Positions 57,526 to 64,000 of a stretch of DNA of 64,000 nt are shown piece after piece (the stretch's first letter is position 1; every line of letters starts with the position of its first letter). A program made the translations under genes and the position numbers. Source of the DNA: Alteromonas ponticola (GTDB taxonomy: Bacteria > Pseudomonadota > Gammaproteobacteria > Enterobacterales > Alteromonadaceae); contig NZ_JAATNW010000001.1 in assembly GCF_012911815.1 (NCBI RefSeq), forward strand, positions 434,001 to 498,000. The letters run 5' to 3'. The notes beneath the pieces are model-generated. The model did not search any database. It was not told where the DNA came from and saw only the letters and a list, made by a program, of their open reading frames with translations.

Positions 57526-58578
57526 TTGAGCACTGTTGAAAGCGTAGAAGTTGCACTAGAACCGGCTGATAATCGTCGTTTATCGAATTTATGTGGCCCC
57601 TTTGATGACAATATTAAACAAATTGAACGCCGCCTGGGTGTTGAAATTGGCTATCGCAACAATGTGTTCAAAGTTCTCGGTGAGCAGCAACAGGCAAAAG
57701 GTGCGTCCGACATACTTAAGTCTCTGTACGTCGAAACACAGCCGGTAAAAGGGGTGGTGCAGGAAGTGGGGCCCGAGCAGGTACACCTTGCCATTCAAGA
57801 GAGTCAATGCCTTGAACGTTCTTACTCAGGTGAATATGGCAAAGAAGTGCACATACGCACTAAGCGCGGGGTAATTAAGCCGCGCAACCCAAACCAGAGT
57901 CAATACGTTGCTAATATCGTTAATCACGATATCACTTTTGGGATTGGCCCGGCTGGCACCGGCAAGACCTATCTCGCTGTAGCCTGTGCAGTAGATGCGT
58001 TGGAGCGACAGGAAATTCGTCGCATCCTGTTAACCCGCCCTGCTGTTGAAGCGGGTGAGAAATTAGGCTTTTTGCCTGGCGATCTATCACAGAAAGTCGA
58101 TCCGTATTTACGTCCTCTCTACGATGCCCTGTTTGAAATGCTGGGTTTTGAGAAAGTAGAAAAACTGATGGAGCGCAACGTTATTGAGGTTGCTCCCCTG
58201 GCCTACATGCGTGGGCGAACGCTAAATGATGCCTTTATTATTTTGGATGAAAGCCAGAATACTACGGTTGAGCAGATGAAAATGTTTTTGACCCGTATCG
58301 GTTTTAATTCAAAAGCCGTCATCACCGGCGATATTACCCAGGTCGATCTGCCTCGTGGAGCTCGATCAGGTTTACGTCACGCCATAGAAGTGCTTAAATC
58401 AGTCGACGACATTTCATTTAACTTCTTTAATGCGGATGACGTGGTACGTCATCCGGTTGTTGCGCGCATTGTGCGCGCCTATGAAGAGCACGACTCTGAA
58501 CAGGAAAAGCTACGGGTTGAAAAACGTAAGCAGGAAGCATTAAAAAATGAACAATCTGCCGAAAGTACACGCTCCTAG
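57526..58578 (+). CDS. ybeZ: PhoH-like ATPase YbeZ
   Basis: 350 residues. Walker A GIGPAGTGKTYLAVA (about 143-157), Walker B ILDESQNTT. N-terminal KH-like region to about 110. It pairs with YbeY in rRNA maturation. Starts at TTG (MSTVESVEV); conserved place between miaB and ybeY. Confidence 0.94.
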   Translation: MSTVESVEVALEPADNRRLSNLCGPFDDNIKQIERRLGVEIGYRNNVFKVLGEQQQAKGASDILKSLYVETQPVKGVVQEVGPEQVHLAIQESQCLERSYSGEYGKEVHIRTKRGVIKPRNPNQSQYVANIVNHDITFGIGPAGTGKTYLAVACAVDALERQEIRRILLTRPAVEAGEKLGFLPGDLSQKVDPYLRPLYDALFEMLGFEKVEKLMERNVIEVAPLAYMRGRTLNDAFIILDESQNTTVEQMKMFLTRIGFNSKAVITGDITQVDLPRGARSGLRHAIEVLKSVDDISFNFFNADDVVRHPVVARIVRAYEEHDSEQEKLRVEKRKQEALKNEQSAESTRS

Positions 58579-58596
58579 TACGATTATTTTTGAATT

Positions 58597-59067
58597 ATGA
58601 ATGCCATCGTTGATTATCAGGTTGCCTGTGAAAACAGTTTTTATGAAAAAAACTTTCCGTCTACTACCGAAGTAGAGAGATGGGTGAGCGCGGTATTAAA
58701 ACATTTGCAAATCAGTCAGCATGAACTCACAGTTCGCTTTGTCGACAATGATGAGTCACAGGCACTCAATCAGACCTATCGCGGCATCGATAAGCCGACC
58801 AATGTGCTGTCTTTTCCGTTTGAGGCCCCACCGGGAGTAAGCCTGAATTTGCTTGGCGATCTGGTCATCTGTGCCCCGGTAATTGAACGGGAAGCGCATG
58901 AACAAAAGAAAACAATTATCCACCATTATGCCCATATGATCGTGCACGGCACGCTTCATTTGCTGGGTTATGATCACATCGAAAATGACGACGCTGAGAC
59001 AATGGAAGCATTGGAAATACACATTTTGTCTCAATTAGGCATTGACGACCCTTATCAAGAACATTAA
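58597..59067 (+). CDS. ybeY: Endoribonuclease YbeY
   Basis: 156 residues. Zinc motif HMIVHGTLHLLGYDHIENDDAETMEALE (three His), preceded by DKPTNVLSFPFEAP. It processes 16S rRNA 3' ends and takes part in ribosome quality control. Nineteen bases separate it from ybeZ. Confidence 0.96.
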   Translation: MNAIVDYQVACENSFYEKNFPSTTEVERWVSAVLKHLQISQHELTVRFVDNDESQALNQTYRGIDKPTNVLSFPFEAPPGVSLNLLGDLVICAPVIEREAHEQKKTIIHHYAHMIVHGTLHLLGYDHIENDDAETMEALEIHILSQLGIDDPYQEH

Positions 59068-59100
59068 CGTAACTTTTGAATTAGTTTGAAAACGAAAATT

Positions 59101-59958
59101 ATGAGCGACGACAACCCCCACTCTACCAACGGCTCTTCGAGCAGAAACTGGTTAGACAAATTAAAGCTAACCTTCTCAGGAGAGCCGCAAAGCAAACAAG
59201 AGCTCGTTGAGGTTATTACTGAAGCGGAGCAGCGTGAGCTGATCGACCCGCAAACCCGCGAAATGATAGAAGGCGTTATTGGCGTAAATGATATGCGGGT
59301 TCGCGATATCATGATCCCGCGCACGCAAATGACCACCATCGATATCAACCAATGTGTGGAAGAATTTTTACCTACTGTATTAGAATCTGCTCATTCTCGT
59401 TTTCCTGTTATCAGTGAAGATAAAGATCACATCGAAGGCATCTTACTGGCGAAGGATTTGCTTAGTTACGCATTCAATTCCCAGACTGAATTTCGCTTAA
59501 AAGATGTAATTCGCCCAGCGGTAATTGTACCTGAAAGTAAGCGCGTAGACGTACTTCTCAAAGAGTTTCGTCAACAGCGTTACCATATGGCGATTGTGGT
59601 TGATGAGTACGGCGGCGTTTCTGGTTTGGTCACCATCGAAGATATTCTTGAGCTCATCGTGGGTGAAATAGAAGACGAATATGATACCGAAGCAGACGGT
59701 ACCGATGACATCAGGCCGTTAAACAAATATACCTATTCTGTTAAAGCGTTAACCGCGGTGGATGATTTCAACGAATTTTTTGAAACCAGCTTCAGTGAAG
59801 AAGAAGCTGATACCATTGGCGGTATTGTGTTAAAAGCGTTTGGCCATATGCCCAGCACCAATGATGAGATCACCATCGGTGATATTCATTTTAAAGTGAC
59901 CAACTGTGATAAACGCAGGTTAGTACAGTTAAAAGTTATCATCCCCTCACTGGAGTAA
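59101..59958 (+). CDS. corC: CorC/HlyC-type CBS-pair protein (YbeX)
   Basis: 285 residues from the ATG at 59101 (MSDDNPHSTNG), matching the enterobacterial start; an in-frame TTG lies five codons earlier. Two CBS repeats (about 70-190) with RVRDIMIPRTQM and SRFPVISEDKDHIEGILLAKDLL, then a CorC_HlyC transporter-associated domain. Linked to magnesium/cobalt efflux and ribosome function. Confidence 0.93.
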   Translation: MSDDNPHSTNGSSSRNWLDKLKLTFSGEPQSKQELVEVITEAEQRELIDPQTREMIEGVIGVNDMRVRDIMIPRTQMTTIDINQCVEEFLPTVLESAHSRFPVISEDKDHIEGILLAKDLLSYAFNSQTEFRLKDVIRPAVIVPESKRVDVLLKEFRQQRYHMAIVVDEYGGVSGLVTIEDILELIVGEIEDEYDTEADGTDDIRPLNKYTYSVKALTAVDDFNEFFETSFSEEEADTIGGIVLKAFGHMPSTNDEITIGDIHFKVTNCDKRRLVQLKVIIPSLE

Positions 59959-59973
59959 GTCGCCCTGAAACGG

Positions 59974-61470
59974 ATGTTGTCTCATGCGCTGACTCTATTG
60001 AGCGGCGCAAGTTTAACGTTTGCCTTTGCCCCCTTTCATTTATGGCCAATTAGCTTCCTGGCGGTAGCCGTGGCGGTTTACCAGCTTATTCGTAGCGAAA
60101 AAGGTTTTTTAACCGGTTGGTTATTCGGCTTTGGCTGGTTTGGTGCAGGTATCAGTTGGGTACACGTCAGCATTGCTGATTATGGTGGATTACCTTTAAT
60201 TGCCTCAATTGGCCTGATGGCGTTATTAAGTGCCTACCTGGCACTCTATAGCGGGTTAGCATTCTGGCTGACGAAAAAATACTTCACGCCTAAATTGTGG
60301 CCGTTAACCTTACCGTTTTTCTGGTTTATTGGCGAATGGCTGCGTAGTTGGGTGCTGACTGGTTTTCCGTGGTTGTCGCTCGGTTACAGCCAGCTTGAAA
60401 GCCCACTGAATGGTTGGATACCGGTTCTCGGCGAAACGGGGGTTACCGCGCTGTTAGTGTTGCTGGCAACGGCGCTGGCTGTCTATCCTCTCAAAACTAA
60501 CTGGATGCGCATAAGTCTGGTTTACGCAGTTATATTTTTAAGTGGTTATATCGCCAGCAATTACCATTGGGTGACGGTGGAGAAGACTGTGCAGGTTTCG
60601 ATGGTGCAAGGCAATATCGCGCAATCGTTGCGATGGACGCCTGAGCAGGATCGGCCCACCATGAAAAAGTATCGCAAACTGACTGAGCCGCTATGGGAAA
60701 GCGATCTGATACTATGGCCAGAAGCAGCGATTCCTAAACTTGAACCACTGGCAATCGACTATCTGGCCAATCTGGACAAAGTCGCGGCGAAATATAATAC
60801 CAGCTTGGTGACAGGCATTGTTAATTACAATCATGAGTCGAAAGCCGCCTGGAATAATATCATAGTGCTTGGCAAAAAAGAGGCGGATTCCCACCGGGGG
60901 CAGTATTACTATTCCCATCTTAATCGCTACGCAAAACATCATCTGTTACCCATTGGCGAATTTGTTCCTTTTGAAGATTGGCTACGTCATGTCGCGCCTC
61001 TGTTCAATTTACCGATGTCATCATTTTCCCGAGGTGACTTTCAACAGCCCAACCTAATTGCCAACGGTCTAAAACTAGCGCCAGCGTTGTGTTTTGAAAT
61101 TGCTTTTCCTCGTCAGGTGTTAGCCAATATTCATGCTGACACTGACCTTATTGTAACTGTTAGTAACGATGCCTGGTTTGGTCGATCGCATGGGCCAGCT
61201 CAACACTTGCAAATCGCTCAAATGCGTGCGCTGGAGACAGGTAAATCCGTTATACGTGCAACCAACAATGGCATCACTGCCTTTGTCGATCCTTTTGGAG
61301 TTATTACCTCAAGACTTCCACAATTTGAAGCGGGTTCGCTCACTTCGCCCGTTGCCATCACTCGCGGTCAGACGCCCTATCGCTTTTGGGGAGACTTTGC
61401 TGCACTTACATGGGTGACCCTGTTATTCGGGTTTGCTGTCTACATGAAAAAAGAAAAAATAATTAGTTAA
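59974..61470 (+). CDS. lnt: Apolipoprotein N-acyltransferase
   Basis: 498 residues. About eight N-terminal membrane helices, then a nitrilase-fold domain with the triad: Glu in WPEAAIP (about 250), Lys in YAKHHLLPIGEFVP (about 325) and Cys in ALCFEIAFP (about 372). It adds the third acyl chain to lipoproteins in the inner membrane. Last gene of the miaB chain. Confidence 0.96.
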   Translation: MLSHALTLLSGASLTFAFAPFHLWPISFLAVAVAVYQLIRSEKGFLTGWLFGFGWFGAGISWVHVSIADYGGLPLIASIGLMALLSAYLALYSGLAFWLTKKYFTPKLWPLTLPFFWFIGEWLRSWVLTGFPWLSLGYSQLESPLNGWIPVLGETGVTALLVLLATALAVYPLKTNWMRISLVYAVIFLSGYIASNYHWVTVEKTVQVSMVQGNIAQSLRWTPEQDRPTMKKYRKLTEPLWESDLILWPEAAIPKLEPLAIDYLANLDKVAAKYNTSLVTGIVNYNHESKAAWNNIIVLGKKEADSHRGQYYYSHLNRYAKHHLLPIGEFVPFEDWLRHVAPLFNLPMSSFSRGDFQQPNLIANGLKLAPALCFEIAFPRQVLANIHADTDLIVTVSNDAWFGRSHGPAQHLQIAQMRALETGKSVIRATNNGITAFVDPFGVITSRLPQFEAGSLTSPVAITRGQTPYRFWGDFAALTWVTLLFGFAVYMKKEKIIS

Positions 61471-61516
61471 ATTTCATACACATAGTATAAATAATGAAAA
61501 ATTATTAAAATTTTTT

Positions 61517-61545
61517 ATTGAAAAAGATTTTGGTATCCCGATATA
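61517..61545 (+). promoter_or_regulatory. Sigma-32-like heat-shock promoter of the Hsp20 genes
   Basis: TTGAAA, 13 bases, CCCGATAT. This matches the sigma-32 pattern (CTTGAAA, about 13 bases, CCCCATNT) closely and not the sigma-70 pattern. It lies about 95 bases upstream of the first Hsp20 start. Confidence 0.75.
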
Positions 61546-61613
61546 TTGAATTGTCGACGCTGAACAGTCAGGTTGACAACAACGCCGCCGAAGTTCGGGG
61601 CACTTAATTTAAC

Positions 61614-61638
61614 CATATTGCTTATTATTGAGGATATG
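61614..61638 (+). promoter_or_regulatory. ROSE-type RNA thermometer hairpin, first Hsp20 gene
   Basis: CATATT-G-CTT pairs with GAGGATATG: nine pairs including two G-U, with one bulged G, loop ATTATT. The 3' strand is the Shine-Dalgarno GAGG and an upstream ATG. The TTGCT core with a bulged G opposite the Shine-Dalgarno is the hallmark of ROSE elements before ibpA-type genes. Two further stems (TTGTC...GACAA and GCC...GGC) lie in the 5' leader. Confidence 0.8.
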
Positions 61639-61641
61639 ACC

Positions 61642-62085
61642 ATGCGTACTATCGATCTATCTCCACTATACCGTTCGTTTATTGGTTCTGACCATTTAGC
61701 TTCGCTTGTTGACGCTGCCACACGTGCAGAGAAACAAAGCAGCTATCCCCCATACAATATTGAATTACTTGCTGAAGACAAGTATCGCATCACTATGGCG
61801 ATCGCGGGTTTCAGTCAGGATGATGTTACCATTGAAGTGCAGGAAAATACCCTTACTGTAACCGGTAAGAAAGAAAGCGAAAATAAAGACGCTGAGCGCA
61901 AGTTTCTGCACAAAGGCATTTCAGAGCGCAATTTCGAACGCAAGTTTCAGCTAGGTGACCACGTTAAAGTGTTATCGGCTGATATGGAAAATGGCTTACT
62001 CCACATTGATATGGAGCGTGTGATTCCAGAAGCCAAAAAGCCGCGTCAAATCGAAATTGGCAGCCGTTTAATCGAAAACAAATAA
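61642..62085 (+). CDS. ibpA: Small heat-shock protein Hsp20 (IbpA-like)
   Basis: 147 residues from the second ATG (MRTIDLSPLYRSFIG); the first ATG at 61636 is inside the thermometer hairpin and too close to GAGG. Alpha-crystallin domain about 35-125 (YRITMAIAGFSQDDVTIEVQENTLTVTGKK...GLLHIDMERVIPE). It holds unfolding proteins for the DnaK/ClpB system. Paired with a second Hsp20 gene 95 bases downstream. Confidence 0.93.
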   Translation: MRTIDLSPLYRSFIGSDHLASLVDAATRAEKQSSYPPYNIELLAEDKYRITMAIAGFSQDDVTIEVQENTLTVTGKKESENKDAERKFLHKGISERNFERKFQLGDHVKVLSADMENGLLHIDMERVIPEAKKPRQIEIGSRLIENK

Positions 62086-62093
62086 CCCTTAGC

Positions 62094-62112
62094 GGGCCTG
62101 CACTGCAGGCCC
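62094..62112 (+). other. Intergenic hairpin between the two Hsp20 genes
   Basis: GGGCCTG pairs with CAGGCCC around CACTG, nine bases after the first stop. There is no T run, so it may attenuate or protect rather than terminate. Confidence 0.55.
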
Positions 62113-62152
62113 CTTGATATGTCGTTGCCGAATGGTCGGGGCGACAAACCTG

Positions 62153-62177
62153 CATATTGCTTACTATTGAGGATATG
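62153..62177 (+). promoter_or_regulatory. ROSE-type RNA thermometer hairpin, second Hsp20 gene
   Basis: Same hairpin as before the first gene, differing by one loop base: CATATT-G-CTT with GAGGATATG. The second ATG, four codons on, is the start. An upstream GTCG...CGAC stem lies at about 62121-62145. Confidence 0.78.
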
Positions 62178-62180
62178 ATT

Positions 62181-62609
62181 ATGCGTACTTTAGATTTATC
62201 TCCACTTTACCGTTCATTCATTGGCTTTGACCGTTTGGCTTCAGCGCTTGATACATCATCTGCATCATCCGCGCAAGAAACCTATCCGCCATACAATATT
62301 GAATCGCTAGATGAAAACCGTTATCGCGTAACGATGGCATTAGCCGGTTACAGTAAGGATGATATTACCCTTACTATTGAAGATACGACATTAACAGTGG
62401 CTGCTAAACTGGAACCATCCAGCGATGATAAAAAGCGCCGCTTTTTACATCGCGGCATAGAGCAACGTAACTTTGAGCGTAAATTTCAGCTAGGCGAACA
62501 TATTGAGATTCGTGAAGCTGAGTTTGAAAACGGCTTGTTACATATCGATATGGAGCGGGTGATCCCTGAAGAGAAAAAACCAAAACAGATTGCAATTGGC
62601 GTTCATTAA
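62181..62609 (+). CDS. Small heat-shock protein Hsp20, second copy
   Basis: 142 residues from MRTLDLSPLYRSFIG. Alpha-crystallin domain with YRVTMALAGYSKDDITLTIEDTTLTV and GLLHIDMERVIPEEKKPKQIAIG. A clear paralogue of the first protein; a serine-rich insert near 32-38 differs. There is no sigma-32-like promoter of its own, so it is probably co-transcribed. Terminator follows. Confidence 0.92.
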   Translation: MRTLDLSPLYRSFIGFDRLASALDTSSASSAQETYPPYNIESLDENRYRVTMALAGYSKDDITLTIEDTTLTVAAKLEPSSDDKKRRFLHRGIEQRNFERKFQLGEHIEIREAEFENGLLHIDMERVIPEEKKPKQIAIGVH

Positions 62610-62633
62610 TTTAAACGTCTCCCATTGATGTTT

Positions 62634-62662
62634 AACGCGGCTCTCCCTGGCCGCGTTTTTTT
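62634..62662 (+). terminator. Rho-independent terminator after the Hsp20 genes
   Basis: AACGCGGC pairs with GCCGCGTT around an eight-base loop and runs into seven Ts. Confidence 0.9.
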
Positions 62663-62742
62663 CGTTAGCTCTCGACTGATCAATTCAGCACATTCCCGTG
62701 TTTAAATATCTATGGAATTTAAACAATGGGAAGAAAAATTAG

Positions 62743-62994
62743 ATGGACAAGCAAGCACTTGTGAAAAAAATTGAAACCTGGCTTAAAAAGCACGTGGATA
62801 GCCCTAATGACGATATTAATTCATCGACCAAATTGGTAAGTGACTTAGAACTGGACAATGAATTAATAAATAAACTTTTTGCCCATTTTGAAAAAGAACT
62901 GCAAATCACCATACCCGACACAGCGGGAAACGAAATTGTCGACGCGAATGTCGGTGAATTTGCTGATTATCTATTAAAGATAACGCAACGTTAA
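62743..62994 (+). CDS. Acyl-carrier-protein-like protein without the carrier serine
   Basis: 83 residues, acidic four-helix ACP pattern. Where carriers have D-S-L, this has DLELDNELINKL: Asn replaces the Ser that takes phosphopantetheine, so it should not be charged. The second half (LFAHFEKELQITIPDTAGNEIVDANVGEFADYL) matches ACP helices II-IV. Possible role as a protein-protein adaptor. GGGAAG lies upstream of the ATG. The SDR gene follows by 89 bases. Confidence 0.7.
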   Translation: MDKQALVKKIETWLKKHVDSPNDDINSSTKLVSDLELDNELINKLFAHFEKELQITIPDTAGNEIVDANVGEFADYLLKITQR

Positions 62995-63083
62995 CCACAA
63001 TTTCCACCCACCAATGGTTTTAAAAACCTGAAAATTTACACTACTATCTCACATCATGGCTTATTTTTTTATAGTGATTTTTC

Positions 63084-63761
63084 ATGCCTAAAGCAATCGT
63101 CACCGGGGGTAACGGACTTATTGGTAAAGTCTTATGCCAACAACTTATAAAACAGGGCTGGCAAGTTGCCAGCTTCGATACCAATGACAGTGTAAAAGGG
63201 GTAGAAAGCGTCTGCTGTGATGTAGGTAACGAGAATTCAGTGAAGCACGGTTTCGCTGCACTGGGCTGGCAAAATCTGGATTTACTTATCAATTGCGCCG
63301 GTAAAACTGATTACAGTAAAAAACCGTTAGCAGAACAGTCATATAAAGATTGGCAAGAGGTCATCAATACCAACCTCAATGGTACATTCTTAATGAGCCG
63401 TGAAGCAGTGAAGCACATGCAATCCGGTAGCAATATCATCAATATCACGTCTACCCGTGCTTTCATGTCCGAACCGGGTGATTTTTCTTATGGTGCGTCC
63501 AAGGGCGGTATAGTTTCGCTCACACAGGCTATGGCAATTTCGCTGGGGCCAGACATACGTGTTAACGCCATCGCGCCGGGCTGGATCAGTGACGAGTCCG
63601 ATTTGCGCGAAATAGATCATCAGCAACACCCAGCCGGGCGGGTAGGTAAACCTCTCGACGTCTATCAGGCCGTAGACTATTTGCTCAAGGCTGATTTTGT
63701 CACCGGGCAGGTCTTAGTGGTCGATGGTGGTATGACGAAAAAAATGATTTATGAAGAGTGA
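63084..63761 (+). CDS. Short-chain dehydrogenase/reductase
   Basis: 225 residues. TGGNGLIGKVL cofactor loop, NCAGKTD, catalytic YGASK (YxxxK), NAIAPGWISDE and a GQVLVVDGG end. Classical NAD(P)-dependent SDR; substrate unknown. It follows the ACP-like gene on the same strand, but the 89-base gap leaves co-transcription open. Confidence 0.85.
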   Translation: MPKAIVTGGNGLIGKVLCQQLIKQGWQVASFDTNDSVKGVESVCCDVGNENSVKHGFAALGWQNLDLLINCAGKTDYSKKPLAEQSYKDWQEVINTNLNGTFLMSREAVKHMQSGSNIINITSTRAFMSEPGDFSYGASKGGIVSLTQAMAISLGPDIRVNAIAPGWISDESDLREIDHQQHPAGRVGKPLDVYQAVDYLLKADFVTGQVLVVDGGMTKKMIYEE

Positions 63762-63863
63762 ATGCAAGCTTTTATATTGCGATCCAGACAGCCTGAGATT
63801 AAATTTAATTCACAATCAAAAATACACTTTAAAATGTCTGACACCAGCACTACATTAGTGGTA

Positions 63864-63969
63864 CTTAGGGGAGTAGTCTCCTGGCTTTGCGCAGGGAAAT
63901 TGCCAACAATCCCTGAACCGTTAAGGTTCATGGCAATTTCGGACATTAGTCGTTCTGACAAGACTTAAG
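63864..63969 (+). ncRNA. Candidate yybP-ykoY (manganese) riboswitch
   Basis: P1 is CTTAGG (63864-63869) with CTTAAG (63964-63969). The 5' side carries GGGGAGTAG and the 3' side CAAGAC, the conserved pair of this class. P2 (TCTCCTG with CAGGGA) follows. P3 has AAATTGCCA pairing with TGGCAATTT, with an internal loop on the 5' side only and an inner stem TGAACC-GTTAA-GGTTCA. GACATT lies before CAAGAC. A TTACAC/GTGTAA stem follows (63978-63996), perhaps the expression platform. The regulated gene lies beyond the window. Confidence 0.7.
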
Positions 63970-64000
63970 ATAACCCATTACACTGGGCAGGTGTAACAGG

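Noticed and set aside
63749-63968. Short ORFs on both strands after the final SDR gene
   Set aside because: They overlap the structured RNA at 63864-63969 and lack start signals or protein-like composition.

Overview
The window is ordinary, gene-dense chromosome from a marine-type gammaproteobacterium, most likely Alteromonadales (Alteromonadaceae or close kin). The evidence is gene order and protein similarity: thrS-infC-rpmI-rplT-pheS-pheT, seqA-pgm, gcvA-DUF423-rlmM, hemA-prfA-prmC-sirB2-kdsA, lolB-ispE-prs, rplY-pth-ychF and miaB-ybeZ-ybeY-corC-lnt all follow the enterobacterial/alteromonad arrangement. SeqA implies a Dam-methylating lineage. DUF3080, DUF2897 and an EF-G of the second type point to Alteromonadales. 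I saw no prophage, IS element, CRISPR array or integrative element.

Layout. 0-4.7 kb (minus): translation operon thrS-infC-rpmI-rplT, a terminator, then pheS-pheT; infC starts with AUU. 4.8-7.4 kb (plus): fructosamine-kinase-like protein, pteridine-reductase-like SDR and a DUF3080 lipoprotein. 7.4-13.5 kb: mixed single genes (MscS channel, DUF924, rhodanese, tRNA-Val, patatin, VOC, ACT domain, an odd PTS-EIIA-like protein, OsmC). 13.8-16.1 kb: tightly overlapping ArsC/Spx-like - dapE - M15 peptidase - DUF2897. 16.1-19.3 kb (minus): YbjQ, HIT, orphan astE, degenerate GGDEF-EAL. 19.6-26.8 kb (minus): large surface lipoprotein, glgP, pgm and seqA, with a nested inverted repeat between pgm and glgP. 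27-31 kb (plus): MoxR-DUF58-transglutaminase operon. 31-36.8 kb (minus): EF-G paralogue, then the overlapping gcvA-hydrolase-DUF423-rlmM chain. 37-43.5 kb: a small exported protein (plus), then kdsA, sirB2, an HD-GYP response regulator, prmC, prfA and hemA (minus). 43.7-46.2 kb (plus): lolB, ispE, tRNA-Gln, prs. 46.3-48.8 kb: three accessory genes. 49-51.4 kb: rplY-pth-ychF. 51.5-53 kb: periplasmic cyclophilin and a Met-Leu-Gln-Gln tRNA operon. 53-55.8 kb: AGCS symporter, a tiny membrane protein and ubiF. 56-61.5 kb: miaB-ybeZ-ybeY-corC-lnt. 61.5-62.7 kb: two tandem Hsp20 genes. 62.7-64 kb: an acyl-carrier-like protein without the carrier serine, an SDR, and a structured RNA at the right edge that matches the yybP-ykoY manganese riboswitch architecture.

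The most informative non-coding signals are: (i) two near-identical ROSE-type RNA-thermometer hairpins, one before each Hsp20 gene, behind a sigma-32-like promoter; (ii) the candidate manganese riboswitch at 63864-63969, whose gene lies beyond the window; (iii) a nested inverted repeat upstream of glgP; (iv) a DnaA-box-like palindrome at about 12.0 kb. Protein oddities are an EIIA-Glc-like protein without either active-site histidine, an ACP-like protein with Asn for the carrier Ser, a GGDEF domain reduced to SGDVF, and an HD-GYP protein with Asn for the usual Lys. No clearly undescribed multi-gene system stands out; the listed items are what I would check first.
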